The notes: generated by a model from the letters alone, not told the origin. A DNA stretch of 64,000 bases from Citrobacter sp. R56 (GCF_016811995.1 NZ_CP069159.1:4588001-4652000); one strand, 5' to 3'; shown: positions 35,183-54,030, numbered from the stretch's first letter. Translations and numbers: made by a program.

Positions 35183-37072
35183 ATGTTTTATCCGGATCCT
35201 TTTGACGTCATCATCATTGGCGGGGGTCATGCAGGCACTGAGGCCTCTATGGCCGCAGCGCGTATGGGTCAACAAACCCTGCTTTTGACACACAATATCG
35301 ACACGTTGGGGCAAATGAGCTGCAACCCCGCTATTGGCGGTATTGGGAAGGGACATCTGGTAAAAGAGGTGGATGCGCTCGGTGGGCTGATGGCCAAAGC
35401 AATCGACCATGCAGGCATTCAGTTTAGGATACTAAACGCAAGCAAAGGTCCAGCCGTTCGTGCAACCCGGGCACAGGCGGATCGCGTGCTCTATCGTCAG
35501 GCGGTACGCACCGCACTGGAGAACCAACCGAACCTGATGATCTTCCAGCAGGCGGTTGAAGATCTGATTGTCGAAAACGATCGTGTTGTTGGCGCAGTGA
35601 CTCAAATGGGTCTGAAATTCCGCGCGAAAGCCGTCGTACTGACCGTCGGAACCTTTCTGGATGGCAAAATTCATATCGGGCTGGACAACTACAGCGGTGG
35701 CCGTGCTGGTGATCCGCCGTCGATCCCGCTCTCCCGACGTCTGCGTGAATTACCTTTGCGTGTGAGCCGTCTGAAAACCGGTACACCGCCGCGTATCGAT
35801 GCGCGCACCATCGATTTCAGCGTGTTGGGTCAGCAAAATAGCGACAATCCGCTACCGGTCTTCTCGTTCCTGGGTAACGCGTCTCAGCATCCACGCCAGA
35901 TGCCGTGCTACGTCACCCACACCAATGAGAAAACCCATGACGTGATCCGTAATAACCTCGATCGTAGCCCGATGTATGCCGGTGTGATCGAAGGGATCGG
36001 CCCACGTTACTGCCCGTCGATCGAAGACAAAGTGATGCGCTTTGCCGACAGAAACCAGCACCAGATATTCCTGGAGCCGGAAGGGCTGACGTCTAACGAA
36101 ATTTACCCGAACGGTATTTCCACCAGCCTGCCCTTCGATGTGCAGATGCAGATCGTCCGCTCCATGCAGGGGATGGAAAACGCGAAGATCGTTCGCCCGG
36201 GTTATGCTATCGAGTATGACTTCTTCGATCCGCGAGACCTGAAACCAACGCTGGAAAGCAAATTTATCCATGGTCTGTTCTTCGCCGGACAAATCAACGG
36301 TACGACTGGTTACGAAGAAGCTGCCGCGCAGGGTCTGCTGGCCGGTCTGAATGCTGCCCGTCTGTCTGCGGACAAAGATGGCTGGGCGCCAGCGCGTTCC
36401 CAGGCGTATCTGGGTGTCCTGGTGGATGATTTGTGCACCCTGGGTACCAAAGAACCGTACCGCATGTTTACCTCCCGCGCGGAATACCGTTTGATGCTGC
36501 GTGAAGATAACGCCGATCTCCGCCTGACCGAAATGGGCCGTGAACTGGGTCTGGTGGATGATGAGCGCTGGGCTCGCTTCAATGAGAAGCTGGAAAACAT
36601 TGAGCGTGAACGTCAGCGTCTGAAATCAACCTGGGTGGCCCCTTCCTCCGAATCTGCGGGCGAAGTGAATGCTCACCTAAGTGCGCCGCTCTCGCGTGAA
36701 GCGAGTGGTGAAGATCTGCTGCGCCGCCCTGAAATGACCTATGAACAACTGACCGCGCTGACGCCGTTTGCTCCATCTCTGGACGATGTTCAGGCTGCAG
36801 AGCAGGTTGAGATTCAGGTGAAGTACGAAGGGTACATCGCCCGTCAGCAGGATGAGATCGAAAAACAGCAGCGCAACGAAAATACCATTCTGCCCGCGAC
36901 GCTGGATTACCGTCAGGTTTCGGGTTTGTCGAATGAAGTTATCGCCAAGTTGAACGATCATAAACCGGTCTCAATTGGCCAGGCATCGCGCATCTCCGGC
37001 GTTACGCCTGCGGCGATTTCCATTCTGCTGGTCTGGCTGAAAAAACAAGGCATGTTGCGCCGTAGTGCGTAA
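35183..37072 (+). CDS. mnmG: tRNA U34 carboxymethylaminomethyl-modifying enzyme subunit MnmG
   Basis: FAD-dependent partner of MnmE; together they install the 5-carboxymethylaminomethyl group on wobble U34. 629 residues, E. coli length. The dinucleotide-binding loop GGGHAG is at 13-18 ([18 protein letters not shown]), and the C-terminal helical domain binds MnmE and tRNA. First gene to the right of oriC, transcribed away from it and followed by rsmG after a REP-containing gap. Its partner mnmE is also in this window, 25 kb away. Confidence 0.98.
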   Translation: MFYPDPFDVIIIGGGHAGTEASMAAARMGQQTLLLTHNIDTLGQMSCNPAIGGIGKGHLVKEVDALGGLMAKAIDHAGIQFRILNASKGPAVRATRAQADRVLYRQAVRTALENQPNLMIFQQAVEDLIVENDRVVGAVTQMGLKFRAKAVVLTVGTFLDGKIHIGLDNYSGGRAGDPPSIPLSRRLRELPLRVSRLKTGTPPRIDARTIDFSVLGQQNSDNPLPVFSFLGNASQHPRQMPCYVTHTNEKTHDVIRNNLDRSPMYAGVIEGIGPRYCPSIEDKVMRFADRNQHQIFLEPEGLTSNEIYPNGISTSLPFDVQMQIVRSMQGMENAKIVRPGYAIEYDFFDPRDLKPTLESKFIHGLFFAGQINGTTGYEEAAAQGLLAGLNAARLSADKDGWAPARSQAYLGVLVDDLCTLGTKEPYRMFTSRAEYRLMLREDNADLRLTEMGRELGLVDDERWARFNEKLENIERERQRLKSTWVAPSSESAGEVNAHLSAPLSREASGEDLLRRPEMTYEQLTALTPFAPSLDDVQAAEQVEIQVKYEGYIARQQDEIEKQQRNENTILPATLDYRQVSGLSNEVIAKLNDHKPVSIGQASRISGVTPAAISILLVWLKKQGMLRRSA

Positions 37073-37084
37073 ATGCGCAGCTTT

Positions 37085-37152
37085 GGCGGGTGGCGCTTCG
37101 CTTACCCGCTCTACAGGTTCGTAAGGCCCGGTACGCGCTAGCGCCACCGGGC
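37085..37152. repeat. BIME between mnmG and rsmG
   Basis: Two palindromic REP-like units (GCGGGTGGCGCTTCGCTTACCCGC and GCCCGGTACGCG...GCGCCACCGGGC) inside a co-directional gene pair. Confidence 0.75.
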
Positions 37153-37176
37153 AAATTTTATAGACAGGTAATCACC

Positions 37177-37800
37177 GTGCTCAACAAACTCTCTCGTCTG
37201 CTGGATCAAGCAGGTATTTCGCTCACCGATCACCAGAAAAATCAGTTGGTCGCGTATGTTGATATGCTGAATAAGTGGAACAAGGCCTATAACCTGACCT
37301 CTGTCAGAGATCCCGGTGAGATGCTGGTCCGCCATATCCTGGACAGTATTGTTGTCGCACCGCATCTGCAAGGGCAACGTTTTATCGATGTTGGTACAGG
37401 ACCGGGTTTGCCGGGAATTCCTTTGTCGATTGTACGCCCTGAGTCGCATTTCACCCTGCTGGACAGTTTGGGCAAGCGCGTGCGTTTTCTGCGCCAGGTT
37501 CAACATGAGCTTAAACTGGATAACATCACGCCCGTTCAGAGCCGGGTTGAGGAGTTTCCTTCCGAGCCGCCGTTTGATGGTGTGATCAGCCGTGCGTTCG
37601 CCTCACTCAATGATATGGTCAGTTGGTGTCATCATCTGCCGGGTGAGAATGGTCGCTTTTACGCGCTGAAAGGGCTGTTACCAGAGGATGAAATTGCCTC
37701 GTTGCCTGCTGAATTTAGTGTGGAATCGGTCGTTAAACTGCGGGTTCCACAACTGGAAGGTGAACGTCACCTGGTCGTCGTTAAGGCAAACAAAATTTAA
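37177..37800 (+). CDS. rsmG: 16S rRNA (guanine-527-N7)-methyltransferase
   Basis: Methylates N7 of G527 in 16S rRNA; loss gives low-level streptomycin resistance in E. coli. The start is the GTG at 37177 giving [14 protein letters not shown] and 207 residues, matching E. coli RsmG. Upstream ATG 37090 would translate the REP element and is rejected. The SAM-binding loop [15 protein letters not shown] is at about residues 69-83. It follows mnmG as in most enterobacteria. Confidence 0.96.
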   Translation: MLNKLSRLLDQAGISLTDHQKNQLVAYVDMLNKWNKAYNLTSVRDPGEMLVRHILDSIVVAPHLQGQRFIDVGTGPGLPGIPLSIVRPESHFTLLDSLGKRVRFLRQVQHELKLDNITPVQSRVEEFPSEPPFDGVISRAFASLNDMVSWCHHLPGENGRFYALKGLLPEDEIASLPAEFSVESVVKLRVPQLEGERHLVVVKANKI

Positions 37801-38297
37801 TATTTGTCAAAAAAAATAGAAAAAAAACGGGACCTCACGTGTTAAAAATCGTGGGGTATCGTGCCGTTATAACTGGTTACACTTAACGACAGCGTCACTA
37901 TTTGTTTTCATTTCGACAAAGACCCTTTTTTTGTTAATGACAAAAGTAGTCAACATTGAAAATATCAGTCTGCTAAAAATCGGGTTTGCAAATCACTCTT
38001 TGATGTTAAATATTTATTATGAATGTCAATGGGGTGTTTTTATGTTGTAGTTCGATGTTTTTAAAATGGTGAGTGACTTTACTCTTAAATATCAAAAAGT
38101 TGAAAAGGCACCATTTGCCAAGTAAATAAATACTGTCAGGGCGAATATGCTCAATATGTGATCTGAAGCACGCTTTATCGCCAGTGTTTTCGCGCTATTT
38201 GCAGTTTTGCACGATCGTTCACACTTTGACTAAAAGTTAAAAATGCGGGGCAGAGAGAAATATTTAAACATTTATTCACCTTTTAGCTACTTATTGT
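37801..38297. other. Long AT-rich gene-free stretch before the atp operon
   Basis: No credible gene here. Near the rsmG end a stem (37832-37839 with 37850-37857) has two A-rich runs on its left (37810-37828), which on the minus strand read as a T tract after a hairpin. It thus looks like a terminator facing the minus strand, although no minus-strand gene is nearby. The rest is AT-rich leader of the kind found before atpI in E. coli. Confidence 0.5.
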
Positions 38298-38325
38298 TTG
38301 AAATCACGAGGACGCACCGTATAAT
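38298..38325 (+). promoter_or_regulatory. Main atp operon promoter
   Basis: TTGAAA (38298-38303), 16-bp spacer, perfect TATAAT (38320-38325), about 90 bp before the atpI start. Confidence 0.8.
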
Positions 38326-38415
38326 TTGACCGCTTTTTGATGCTTGACTCCAGGTCTTAAAGAACGTTTTATACGACACGCGGCATACCTCGATGGTAGC
38401 AGGAGTAAAAACGTG

Positions 38416-39620
<1,205 letters not shown>

Positions 39621-39638
39621 TTTACCAACACTACTACG

Positions 39639-39917
<279 letters not shown>

Positions 39918-39965
39918 TGAATTAAGAGCAATATCAGAACGTTAACTAGATAGAGGCATTGTGCT

Positions 39966-40436
39966 GTGAATCTTAACGCAACAATCCTCGGCCAGGCCAT
40001 CGCGTTTGTCCTGTTCGTTCTGTTCTGCATGAAGTACGTATGGCCGCCGTTAATGGCAGCCATCGAAAAACGTCAAAAAGAAATTGCTGACGGTCTTGCT
40101 TCCGCAGAACGAGCACATAAGGACCTTGACCTTGCAAAGGCCAGCGCGACCGACCAGCTGAAAAAAGCGAAGGCGGAAGCTCAGGTTATCATTGAGCAGG
40201 CGAACAAACGCCGCTCTCAGATCCTGGACGAAGCCAAAACTGAAGCAGAGCAGGAACGTACTAAAATCGTGGCGCAGGCGCAGGCGGAAATTGAAGCCGA
40301 GCGTAAACGTGCCCGTGAAGAGCTGCGTAAGCAAGTTGCTATCCTGGCTGTTGCTGGCGCCGAGAAGATCATCGAACGTTCCGTGGATGAAGCTGCTAAC
40401 AGCGACATCGTGGATAAACTTGTCGCTGAACTGTAA
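39966..40436 (+). CDS. atpF: ATP synthase F0 subunit b
   Basis: The peripheral stalk: one N-terminal membrane helix (residues 1-30) and a long right-handed coiled coil rich in Ala, Lys, Glu and Arg that reaches to the delta subunit. 156 residues from a GTG start (39966), as in E. coli; no ATG gives a full-length product in frame. Confidence 0.97.
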   Translation: MNLNATILGQAIAFVLFVLFCMKYVWPPLMAAIEKRQKEIADGLASAERAHKDLDLAKASATDQLKKAKAEAQVIIEQANKRRSQILDEAKTEAEQERTKIVAQAQAEIEAERKRAREELRKQVAILAVAGAEKIIERSVDEAANSDIVDKLVAEL

Positions 40437-40450
40437 GGAGGGAGGGGCTG

Positions 40451-40984
40451 ATGTCTGAATTTATTACGGTAGCTCGCCCCTACGCCAAAGCAGCTTTTGA
40501 CTTTGCCGTCGAACACCAAAGTGTAGAACGTTGGCAGGACATGCTGGCGTTTGCAGCCGAGGTAACCAAGAACGAACAAATGGCAGAGCTTCTCTCTGGC
40601 GCGCTGGCGCCGGAAACGCTCGCTGAGTCGTTTATCGCAGTCTGCGGTGAGCAGTTGGACGAAAACGGCCAAAACCTGATTAAGGTGATGGCTGAAAATA
40701 ATCGTCTGAACGCGCTCCCGGATGTTCTGGAGCAGTATATTCAACTGCGTGCAGCCAGTGAGTCTACCTCTGAGGTAGAAGTCACTTCTGCGACCACGCT
40801 GAGTGAAGCACAGCTTGCGAAGATCAGCGCTGCGATGGAAAAACGTCTGTCACGCAAAGTTAAGCTGAATTGCAAAATCGATAAGTCTGTAATGGCAGGC
40901 GTTATCATCCGTGCGGGTGATATGGTCATTGACGGTAGCGTACGCGGCCGTCTTGAACGCCTTGCAGACGTCTTGCAGTCTTAA
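40451..40984 (+). CDS. atpH: ATP synthase F1 subunit delta
   Basis: Caps the alpha3-beta3 head and binds the b stalk. 177 residues: a six-helix N-terminal domain ([20 protein letters not shown]) that holds an alpha N-terminus, and the C-terminal b-binding part. Start follows GGAGGGAGG, a very strong ribosome site, 14 bases after atpF. Confidence 0.97.
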   Translation: MSEFITVARPYAKAAFDFAVEHQSVERWQDMLAFAAEVTKNEQMAELLSGALAPETLAESFIAVCGEQLDENGQNLIKVMAENNRLNALPDVLEQYIQLRAASESTSEVEVTSATTLSEAQLAKISAAMEKRLSRKVKLNCKIDKSVMAGVIIRAGDMVIDGSVRGRLERLADVLQS

Positions 40985-40996
40985 GGGGACTGGAGC

Positions 40997-42538
40997 ATGC
41001 AACTGAATTCCACCGAAATCAGCGAACTGATCAAGCAGCGCATTGCTCAGTTCAGTGTTGTGAGCGAAGCTCACAACGAAGGTACTATTGTTTCTGTAAG
41101 TGACGGTGTTATCCGCATCCACGGCCTTGCCGATTGTATGCAGGGTGAGATGATATCCCTGCCGGGTAACCGTTACGCTATCGCACTGAACCTGGAGCGC
41201 GACTCCGTAGGTGCAGTTGTGATGGGTCCGTATGCTGACCTTGCCGAAGGCATGAAAGTTAAGTGTACTGGTCGTATTCTGGAAGTTCCGGTTGGCCGTG
41301 GTCTGCTGGGTCGTGTGGTGAACACTCTGGGTTCCCCTATCGACGGTAAAGGTCCGGTTGATAACGATGGCTTCTCGCCAATCGAAGTTATCGCACCGGG
41401 CGTAATCGAACGTCAGTCCGTCGATCAGCCGGTCCAGACCGGTTATAAATCCGTTGATGCCATGATCCCAATCGGTCGTGGTCAGCGTGAATTGATCATC
41501 GGTGACCGTCAGACCGGTAAAACCGCGATGGCAGTCGATGCGATCATCAACCAGCGCGATTCCGGCATCAAGTGTGTGTACGTGGCTATCGGCCAGAAAG
41601 CGTCCACCATTTCTAACGTGGTGCGTAAACTGGAAGAGCATAATGCTCTGTCCAACACCATCGTTGTTGTGGCGACCGCGTCTGAATCCGCTGCTCTGCA
41701 ATACCTGGCACCTTATGCTGGTTGCGCAATGGGCGAATACTTCCGTGACCGCGGCGAAGATGCACTGATCGTTTACGATGACCTGTCCAAACAGGCTGTT
41801 GCTTATCGTCAGGTTTCCCTGTTGCTCCGTCGTCCGCCAGGACGTGAAGCATTCCCGGGCGACGTATTTTACCTCCACTCCCGTCTGCTGGAGCGCGCAT
41901 CCCGCGTTAACGCGGAATACGTTGAGAAATTCACCAACGGTGAAGTTAAAGGTAAAACCGGCTCCCTGACCGCTCTGCCGATTATCGAAACCCAGGCGGG
42001 TGACGTTTCTGCGTTCGTTCCGACCAACGTAATCTCCATTACCGATGGTCAGATCTTCCTGGAAACCAACCTGTTTAACTCCGGTATTCGTCCGGCGGTT
42101 AACCCGGGTATCTCCGTATCTCGTGTAGGTGGTGCAGCGCAGACCAAGATCATCAAGAAACTGTCCGGTGGTATTCGTACCGCACTGGCACAGTATCGTG
42201 AACTGGCTGCGTTCTCTCAGTTCGCTTCCGACCTGGATGACGCTACGCGTAAGCAGCTGAGCCACGGTCAGAAAGTAACTGAACTGCTGAAGCAGAAACA
42301 GTATGCCCCAATGTCTGTTGCACAACAGGGTGTGGTGCTGTTTGCGGCTGAACGCGGTTACCTCGAAGATGTGGAACTGGCGAAAATCGGTAGTTTCGAA
42401 GCTGCTCTGCTGGCTTATGTCGACCGTGACCACGCTCCGCTGATGCAAGAGATTAACCAGTCCGGTAGCTATAACGATGAAATCGAAGGCAAGCTGAAAG
42501 CTATCCTCGATTCCTTCAAAGCAACCCAGTCCTGGTAA
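40997..42538 (+). CDS. atpA: ATP synthase F1 subunit alpha
   Basis: The non-catalytic nucleotide-binding subunit of the F1 head. 513 residues; Walker A GDRQTGKT is at 169-176 and the arginine finger lies in the [14 protein letters not shown] segment (R376 by E. coli numbering). Three copies alternate with beta. A 532-codon open frame on the opposite strand is a by-product of its codon bias. Confidence 0.98.
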   Translation: MQLNSTEISELIKQRIAQFSVVSEAHNEGTIVSVSDGVIRIHGLADCMQGEMISLPGNRYAIALNLERDSVGAVVMGPYADLAEGMKVKCTGRILEVPVGRGLLGRVVNTLGSPIDGKGPVDNDGFSPIEVIAPGVIERQSVDQPVQTGYKSVDAMIPIGRGQRELIIGDRQTGKTAMAVDAIINQRDSGIKCVYVAIGQKASTISNVVRKLEEHNALSNTIVVVATASESAALQYLAPYAGCAMGEYFRDRGEDALIVYDDLSKQAVAYRQVSLLLRRPPGREAFPGDVFYLHSRLLERASRVNAEYVEKFTNGEVKGKTGSLTALPIIETQAGDVSAFVPTNVISITDGQIFLETNLFNSGIRPAVNPGISVSRVGGAAQTKIIKKLSGGIRTALAQYRELAAFSQFASDLDDATRKQLSHGQKVTELLKQKQYAPMSVAQQGVVLFAAERGYLEDVELAKIGSFEAALLAYVDRDHAPLMQEINQSGSYNDEIEGKLKAILDSFKATQSW

Positions 42539-42588
42539 CGTCTGGCGGTCTGTCTTAGGGCAGACCGCAAGGCATTGAGGAGAAGCTC

Positions 42589-44861
<2,273 letters not shown>

Positions 44862-44881
44862 CGCCTTAATCGGAGGGTGAT

Positions 44882-45301
44882 ATGGCAATGACTTACCACC
44901 TGGACGTCGTCAGCGCAGAGCAACAAATGTTCTCTGGTCTGGTCGAAAAAATCCAGGTAACGGGTAGTGAAGGTGAACTGGGTATTTACCCGGGCCACGC
45001 CCCGCTGCTCACCGCCATTAAGCCTGGTATGATCCGCATCGTTAAACAGTTCGGTCATGAAGAGTTTATCTACCTGTCCGGCGGCATTCTTGAAGTGCAG
45101 CCTGGCAACGTGACCGTACTGGCTGATACCGCGATTCGCGGACAGGATCTCGATGAAGCGAGAGCCCTGGAAGCGAAACGTAAGGCTGAAGAGCACATTA
45201 AGAGCTCTCATGGTGACGTGGATTACGCTCAGGCATCTGCGGAACTGGCCAAAGCGATCGCGAAACTGCGCGTTATCGAGTTGACCAAAAAAGCGATGTA
45301 A
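44882..45301 (+). CDS. atpC: ATP synthase F1 subunit epsilon
   Basis: Couples the rotor to the c-ring and inhibits ATP hydrolysis through its C-terminal helices. 139 residues: a beta-sandwich ([20 protein letters not shown]...[16 protein letters not shown]) followed by two helices. Last gene of the operon, followed by a clear terminator. Confidence 0.98.
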   Translation: MAMTYHLDVVSAEQQMFSGLVEKIQVTGSEGELGIYPGHAPLLTAIKPGMIRIVKQFGHEEFIYLSGGILEVQPGNVTVLADTAIRGQDLDEARALEAKRKAEEHIKSSHGDVDYAQASAELAKAIAKLRVIELTKKAM

Positions 45302-45319
45302 CACCGGCTTGAAAGCATA

Positions 45320-45352
45320 AAAACCAGTCTGAATTCAGGCTGGTTTTTTTTT
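45320..45352 (+). terminator. atp operon terminator
   Basis: AAACCAG...CTGGTTT arms enclosing a CTGAATTCAG palindrome, followed by a run of eight to nine T residues. Confidence 0.92.
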
Positions 45353-45626
45353 GCCTTTTCTTCGGTTTCCCGCTTTTTAAGCCCTTTCTTATCCTTTATT
45401 CATGGATCAAAAAAAGAGCAAAAACATTAGCCTAAAGACTTAATGAGAGGTATGTCTTACTTTTCAGAAGACAAAAGGCGCGACGATGGACGAAAATGTC
45501 TCATTATCTTGTGGGGAAAGTCCCCTGATGAACATTTTATCTACACCCCATTTCACGGCGAAAAAAATGTAGTATTTTCAATGTGAAACGGTATAAATTC
45601 GTTCTCTTATCACAGTCAGGATGCGT
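45353..45626 (+). promoter_or_regulatory. glmU-glmS control region
   Basis: A gene-poor gap. TATAAA (45592-45597) is a likely -10 close to glmU. The stretch at 45550-45570 (TTTCACGGCGAAA core with flanking A/T) resembles a NagC operator, and in E. coli NagC activates glmUS. A 28-codon reading frame (45486-45572) is discussed in the findings; I do not call it a gene. Confidence 0.45.
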
Positions 45627-46997
45627 ATGTTGAACAGTGCTATGAGCGTAGTGATCCTTGCCGCAGGTAAAGGCACACGCATGTATTCCGATCTTCCTAA
45701 AGTGCTACATACTCTCGCGGGAAAAGCGATGGTTCAGCATGTCATTGATGCAGCTAATGAAGTTGGCGCATCTCACGTTCATCTGGTCTATGGACACGGT
45801 GGCGATCTGCTTAAGCAGACACTAAAAGAAGACAACCTGAATTGGGTTCTGCAGGCCGAGCAGTTGGGTACAGGTCATGCGATGCAGCAGGCTGCGCCAT
45901 TCTTTGGCGACGACGAAGACATTTTAATGCTCTATGGCGACGTACCGCTGATTTCGATCGACACATTGCAGCGCCTGCGTGATGCAAAACCGCAGGGCGG
46001 CATTGGTTTGCTGACGGTGAAGCTGGATGATCCAAGCGGCTATGGTCGTATTACGCGTGAGAACGGTAAGGTCACCGGCATTGTTGAGCACAAAGATGCA
46101 AGCGACGAGCAACGTCAGATCCAGGAAATTAATACTGGCATCCTGATTGCCAACGGCGCAGATATGAAACGTTGGCTGTCAAAACTGACTAATAACAATG
46201 CCCAGGGCGAGTATTACATCACCGACATTATTGCGCTGGCATACCAGGAAGGTCGCGAAATCGCTGCTGTTCATCCTGACAGACTCAGTGAAGTGGAAGG
46301 CGTGAACAACCGCCTTCAACTCTCTCGTCTGGAACGCGTTTACCAGTCTGAGCAGGCTGAAAAGCTGCTGCTGGCGGGCGTTATGCTGCGTGACCCTTCG
46401 CGTTTTGATCTGCGCGGTACGTTAACGCACGGGCGAGATGTCGAAATTGATACTAACGTTATCATCGAAGGCAACGTTACGCTCGGTCATCGCGTGAAGA
46501 TTGGTGCGGGCTGCGTTATCAAAAACAGTGTGATTGGCGATGATTGTGAAATCAGCCCGTACAGCGTAGTGGAAGATGCACATCTGGCAACGGCATGTAC
46601 TATTGGCCCGTTCGCGCGTCTGCGCCCTGGTGCAGAACTGCTGGAAGGCGCGCACGTCGGTAACTTTGTCGAGATGAAAAAAGCGCGTCTGGGTAAAGGC
46701 TCGAAAGCCGGTCATCTGAGCTACCTGGGTGATGCTGAAATTGGCGATAACGTGAACATTGGTGCAGGAACGATCACCTGTAACTACGATGGCGCGAACA
46801 AGTTTAAAACCATTATTGGCGATGATGTGTTTGTCGGCTCTGATACCCAACTGGTGGCGCCAGTGACGGTGGGTAAAGGTGTGACAATCGCGGCGGGTAC
46901 TACCGTTACCCGTGACGTTGCTGATAACGAACTGGTGATAAGCCGTGTACCTCAGGTCCATAAGCAGGGCTGGAAGCGTCCGGTGAAGAAGAAGTAA
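45627..46997 (+). CDS. glmU: Bifunctional GlcNAc-1-P uridyltransferase / GlcN-1-P acetyltransferase
   Basis: Makes UDP-GlcNAc for peptidoglycan and lipopolysaccharide. 456 residues if read from the ATG at 45627 ([16 protein letters not shown]), the E. coli form; an ATG two codons earlier is possible. The uridyltransferase half opens with LAAGKGTRM, and GDVP is the metal/UTP loop. The C-terminal half is a left-handed beta-helix of hexapeptide repeats ([22 protein letters not shown]) carrying the acetyltransferase site. Upstream of glmS. Confidence 0.97.
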   Translation: MLNSAMSVVILAAGKGTRMYSDLPKVLHTLAGKAMVQHVIDAANEVGASHVHLVYGHGGDLLKQTLKEDNLNWVLQAEQLGTGHAMQQAAPFFGDDEDILMLYGDVPLISIDTLQRLRDAKPQGGIGLLTVKLDDPSGYGRITRENGKVTGIVEHKDASDEQRQIQEINTGILIANGADMKRWLSKLTNNNAQGEYYITDIIALAYQEGREIAAVHPDRLSEVEGVNNRLQLSRLERVYQSEQAEKLLLAGVMLRDPSRFDLRGTLTHGRDVEIDTNVIIEGNVTLGHRVKIGAGCVIKNSVIGDDCEISPYSVVEDAHLATACTIGPFARLRPGAELLEGAHVGNFVEMKKARLGKGSKAGHLSYLGDAEIGDNVNIGAGTITCNYDGANKFKTIIGDDVFVGSDTQLVAPVTVGKGVTIAAGTTVTRDVADNELVISRVPQVHKQGWKRPVKKK

Positions 46998-47008
46998 ATT
47001 CAATTTTT

Positions 47009-47045
47009 GTACGCCGGATAACGCGTTTACGCTGCCCTCCGGCAA
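47009..47045. repeat. REP element between glmU and glmS
   Basis: GTACGCCGGATAACGCG...GCTGCCCTCCGGC, a REP palindrome inside the glmUS transcript. Confidence 0.75.
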
Positions 47046-47099
47046 ACAGGGATGAGGGGATAATATAATCCCCCGCCCAAAAAGCAGTACTTATAAAAA

Positions 47100-47196
47100 T
47101 AACCCCACTCTCTACAAGGCTCGGGGCGCCCGAAAATACGGGCATACAGGTTGACCGACAACGACTGGCATACTGCCAAAATCGGAATTAAAAACT
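47100..47196 (+). promoter_or_regulatory. glmS translation leader (GlmZ target region)
   Basis: The leader before glmS has a stem-forming GGGCGCCCG/CGGGC segment and only a weak ribosome site near the ATG. In E. coli the small RNA GlmZ opens an inhibitory hairpin here to activate glmS. The layout agrees; the pairing itself was not tested. Confidence 0.5.
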
Positions 47197-49026
47197 ATGT
47201 GTGGAATTGTTGGCGCTATCGCGCAACGTGATGTAGCAGAAATCCTTCTCGAAGGCTTACGTCGTCTGGAATACCGTGGCTATGACTCTGCGGGTCTGGC
47301 TGTGGTCGACAACGAAGGGCACATGACCCGTCTGCGTCGCCTCGGTAAAGTTCAGATGCTGGCACAGGCAGCGGAAGAACACCCGTTGCACGGCGGTACA
47401 GGTATTGCTCATACCCGTTGGGCAACCCACGGCGAACCTTCAGAAGCGAATGCGCATCCGCATGTTTCTGAGCACATTGTGGTGGTGCATAACGGCATCA
47501 TCGAAAACCATGAACCGCTGCGCGAAGAACTGAAAGCGCGTGGTTATACGTTTGTTTCTGAAACTGACACCGAAGTGATTGCTCACCTGGTGCATTGGGA
47601 ACTGGAACAAGGCGGCACTCTGCGTGAAGCAGTGCTGCGTACGATCCCGCAACTGCGCGGCGCGTACGGTACGGTGATCATGGATACCCGTAAACCGGAT
47701 ACTCTGCTGGCGGCGCGCTCTGGTAGCCCGCTGGTGATTGGTCTGGGTATGGGTGAGAACTTTATCGCTTCCGATCAACTGGCGCTGCTGCCAGTCACCC
47801 GTCGCTTCATCTTCCTGGAAGAAGGCGATATTGCGGAAGTGACCCGTCGTTCCGTCTCTATTTTCGATAAAACGGGCGCGGAAGTGAAACGTCAGGATAT
47901 CGAATCCAATCTGAAATACGACGCTGGTGATAAAGGTATTTATCGCCACTACATGCAGAAAGAGATCTACGAACAGCCTAATGCTATCAAAAACACCCTG
48001 ACCGGACGTATTACTCACGGTGAAGTGGATCTGAGCGAGCTGGGTCCGAAGGCGAACGAACTGTTGGCTCAGGTTGAGCACATTCAGATTATCGCCTGCG
48101 GTACTTCCTACAACTCCGGTATGGTATCCCGCTATTGGTTTGAATCTCTGGCAGGGATCCCGTGTGACGTGGAAATCGCGTCTGAATTCCGCTATCGCAA
48201 ATCCGCCGTGCGTCGCAACAGCCTGATGATCACCCTTTCTCAGTCTGGCGAAACGGCCGATACGCTGGCCGGTCTGCGTTTATCGAAAGAGTTGGGTTAT
48301 CTGGGTTCTCTGGCGATTTGTAACGTTCCGGGCTCTTCCCTGGTACGTGAATCTGACCTGGCGATGATGACCAATGCTGGTACCGAAATCGGCGTCGCCT
48401 CCACGAAAGCGTTTACCACTCAGCTGACCGTTCTGCTGATGCTGGTGGCGAAACTGGCGCGTCTGAAAGGTCTGGATGCCTCTATTGAGCACGATATCGT
48501 TCACGGCCTGCAGGCACTGCCGAGCCGTATTGAGCAGATGCTGTCTCAGGATAAACGCATTGAAGCGCTTGCTGAAGATTTCTCTGACAAACACCACGCG
48601 CTGTTCCTGGGTCGTGGCGATCAGTATCCGATTGCGCTGGAAGGCGCGCTGAAACTGAAAGAGATCTCTTATATTCACGCAGAAGCCTATGCCGCAGGTG
48701 AACTGAAGCATGGCCCGCTGGCGCTGATTGATGCAGACATGCCGGTTATTGTGGTGGCTCCGAACAACGAACTGTTGGAAAAACTGAAATCCAACATTGA
48801 GGAAGTTCGCGCGCGCGGTGGTCAGCTGTATGTCTTCGCCGATCAGGATGCCGGATTCACCAGCAGCGATAACATGCACATTATTGAAATGCCGCATGTG
48901 GAAGAGGCCATTGCGCCAATCTTCTACACGGTACCGCTGCAATTGCTGGCGTATCACGTGGCGCTGATCAAAGGCACTGACGTGGATCAGCCGCGTAACC
49001 TGGCTAAATCGGTTACGGTTGAATAA
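47197..49026 (+). CDS. glmS: Glucosamine-6-phosphate synthase
   Basis: Converts fructose-6-P and glutamine to glucosamine-6-P, the entry to amino-sugar synthesis. 609 residues. The nucleophile Cys follows the initiator Met ([11 protein letters not shown]); the N-terminal half is the class II glutaminase, and the C-terminal half has two SIS sugar-isomerase domains (CGTSYNSG and later [19 protein letters not shown]). Ends [13 protein letters not shown] as in E. coli. Confidence 0.98.
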   Translation: MCGIVGAIAQRDVAEILLEGLRRLEYRGYDSAGLAVVDNEGHMTRLRRLGKVQMLAQAAEEHPLHGGTGIAHTRWATHGEPSEANAHPHVSEHIVVVHNGIIENHEPLREELKARGYTFVSETDTEVIAHLVHWELEQGGTLREAVLRTIPQLRGAYGTVIMDTRKPDTLLAARSGSPLVIGLGMGENFIASDQLALLPVTRRFIFLEEGDIAEVTRRSVSIFDKTGAEVKRQDIESNLKYDAGDKGIYRHYMQKEIYEQPNAIKNTLTGRITHGEVDLSELGPKANELLAQVEHIQIIACGTSYNSGMVSRYWFESLAGIPCDVEIASEFRYRKSAVRRNSLMITLSQSGETADTLAGLRLSKELGYLGSLAICNVPGSSLVRESDLAMMTNAGTEIGVASTKAFTTQLTVLLMLVAKLARLKGLDASIEHDIVHGLQALPSRIEQMLSQDKRIEALAEDFSDKHHALFLGRGDQYPIALEGALKLKEISYIHAEAYAAGELKHGPLALIDADMPVIVVAPNNELLEKLKSNIEEVRARGGQLYVFADQDAGFTSSDNMHIIEMPHVEEAIAPIFYTVPLQLLAYHVALIKGTDVDQPRNLAKSVTVE

Positions 49027-49033
49027 TCTGTGT

Positions 49034-49061
49034 AATGCCCTGCGAAAGCGGGGCATTTTTT
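49034..49061 (+). terminator. glmS terminator
   Basis: TGCCCTGC-GAAA-GCGGGGCA hairpin followed by a T tract. Confidence 0.92.
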
Positions 49062-49234
49062 ATCCCTGTTTTTTTTGAACAATTCCCCCTCCGTTTTTAT
49101 GTGACAAAGTGTCATATTCAGCTACTGTTTCAGTGTCATAAAAAGAAAATCTCTGCGAAATATTAATGCCATAAAAACACGTAACGCATTGTTTATTTAT
49201 GATGTTTTTTAGAAAGTGAACTCCATTTCTTTCT

Positions 49235-49280
49235 CTGTCATAAAACTGTCATATTTCGTACATTTAACTGTCACCTGTTT
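49235..49280 (+). promoter_or_regulatory. pstS promoter Pho boxes
   Basis: A textbook Pho box CTGTCATAAAACTGTCAT at 49235-49252, then a second TTAACTGTCAC repeat (49263-49274), 11-bp periodic. PhoB binding here activates pstSCAB-phoU under phosphate starvation. About 100 bp upstream more CTGT/GTGTCATA-like repeats occur (see findings). The rest of the 49062-49339 gap is AT-rich with no gene. Confidence 0.9.
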
Positions 49281-49315
49281 GTCCTATTTTGCTTATCGTA
49301 GCCACTTAACAATGA

Positions 49316-50380
<1,065 letters not shown>

Positions 50381-50400
50381 CAGAATATCTTTGACGAAAT

Positions 50401-50484
50401 GGCGGATGGCGCTACGCTTATCCGCCCTACGGTTCAGACTGTAGGCCCGATAGGTAAGCCGGATAAGCGTAGCGCCATCCGGCT
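50401..50484. repeat. BIME between pstS and pstC
   Basis: Two inverted REP units (GGCGGATGGCGCTACGCTTA and AAGCGTAGCGCCATCCGGC) inside the operon; they may protect the pstS message from 3' decay. Confidence 0.85.
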
Positions 50485-50521
50485 TGGGCAACTTCGTAAA
50501 CGCGTTCAACGGAAAGAGTAA

Positions 50522-52374
<1,853 letters not shown>

Positions 52375-52383
52375 TTATTTACG

Positions 52384-53272
<889 letters not shown>

Positions 53273-53286
53273 TTCAGGAGTGCAAC

Positions 53287-54012
53287 ATGGATAACCTCAA
53301 TCTCAATAAACACATTTCCGGCCAGTTCAACGCTGAACTGGAGAGCATTCGCACTCAGGTGATGACCATGGGCGGAATGGTGGAACAGCAACTGTCTGAC
53401 GCCATTACCGCCATGCACAACCAGGACGGTGAACTGGCAAAGCGCGTGATTGAAGGCGACAAACAGGTCAACATGATGGAAGTCGCGATTGATGAAGCCT
53501 GCGTGCGCATTATCGCCAAGCGTCAGCCAACGGCCAGCGACCTGCGTCTGGTGATGGCGATCATCAAAACCATCGCGGAGCTGGAACGCATTGGCGACGT
53601 CGCCGATAAAATCTGTCGTACCGCGTTGGAGAAGTTCTCTTCTCAGCATCAGCCGCTGTTGGTGAGCCTGGAATCGTTGGGTCGCCATACCGTACAGATG
53701 CTGCATGATGTTCTGGATGCGTTTGCGCGTATGGATCTGGACGAAGCGGTACGTATCTACCGTGAAGACAAAAAAGTCGACCAGGAATATGAAGGCATCG
53801 TGCGTCAGTTGATGACGTACATGATGGAAGATCCGCGAACCATTCCGAGCGTGCTGACGGCGCTGTTCTGCGCACGATCGATTGAACGTATCGGCGACCG
53901 CTGCCAGAACATTTGTGAATACATCTTCTACTTCGTGAAAGGGCAGGATTTCCGTCACGTCGGGGGTGATGAGCTGGATAAACTGCTGGCGGGTAAAGAC
54001 CCAAAAGAGTGA
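53287..54012 (+). CDS. phoU: Phosphate signalling protein PhoU
   Basis: Negative regulator that links the Pst transporter to the PhoR sensor kinase and tones down phosphate uptake. 241 residues forming two three-helix bundles; each holds the metal-binding E/DxxxD motif ([11 protein letters not shown] and [12 protein letters not shown]). Last gene of the operon, 14 bp after pstB. Confidence 0.98.
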   Translation: MDNLNLNKHISGQFNAELESIRTQVMTMGGMVEQQLSDAITAMHNQDGELAKRVIEGDKQVNMMEVAIDEACVRIIAKRQPTASDLRLVMAIIKTIAELERIGDVADKICRTALEKFSSQHQPLLVSLESLGRHTVQMLHDVLDAFARMDLDEAVRIYREDKKVDQEYEGIVRQLMTYMMEDPRTIPSVLTALFCARSIERIGDRCQNICEYIFYFVKGQDFRHVGGDELDKLLAGKDPKE

Positions 54013-54030
54013 TGTTTGTGTGATTTGTCA

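Noticed and set aside
40850-42448. 532-codon open frame on the minus strand opposite atpA (and similar ones opposite atpD, glmS and pstS)
   Set aside because: Strong codon bias of ATP synthase and other highly expressed genes suppresses stop codons in the antisense frame. The translated product has no known motif, and the sense genes are beyond doubt.
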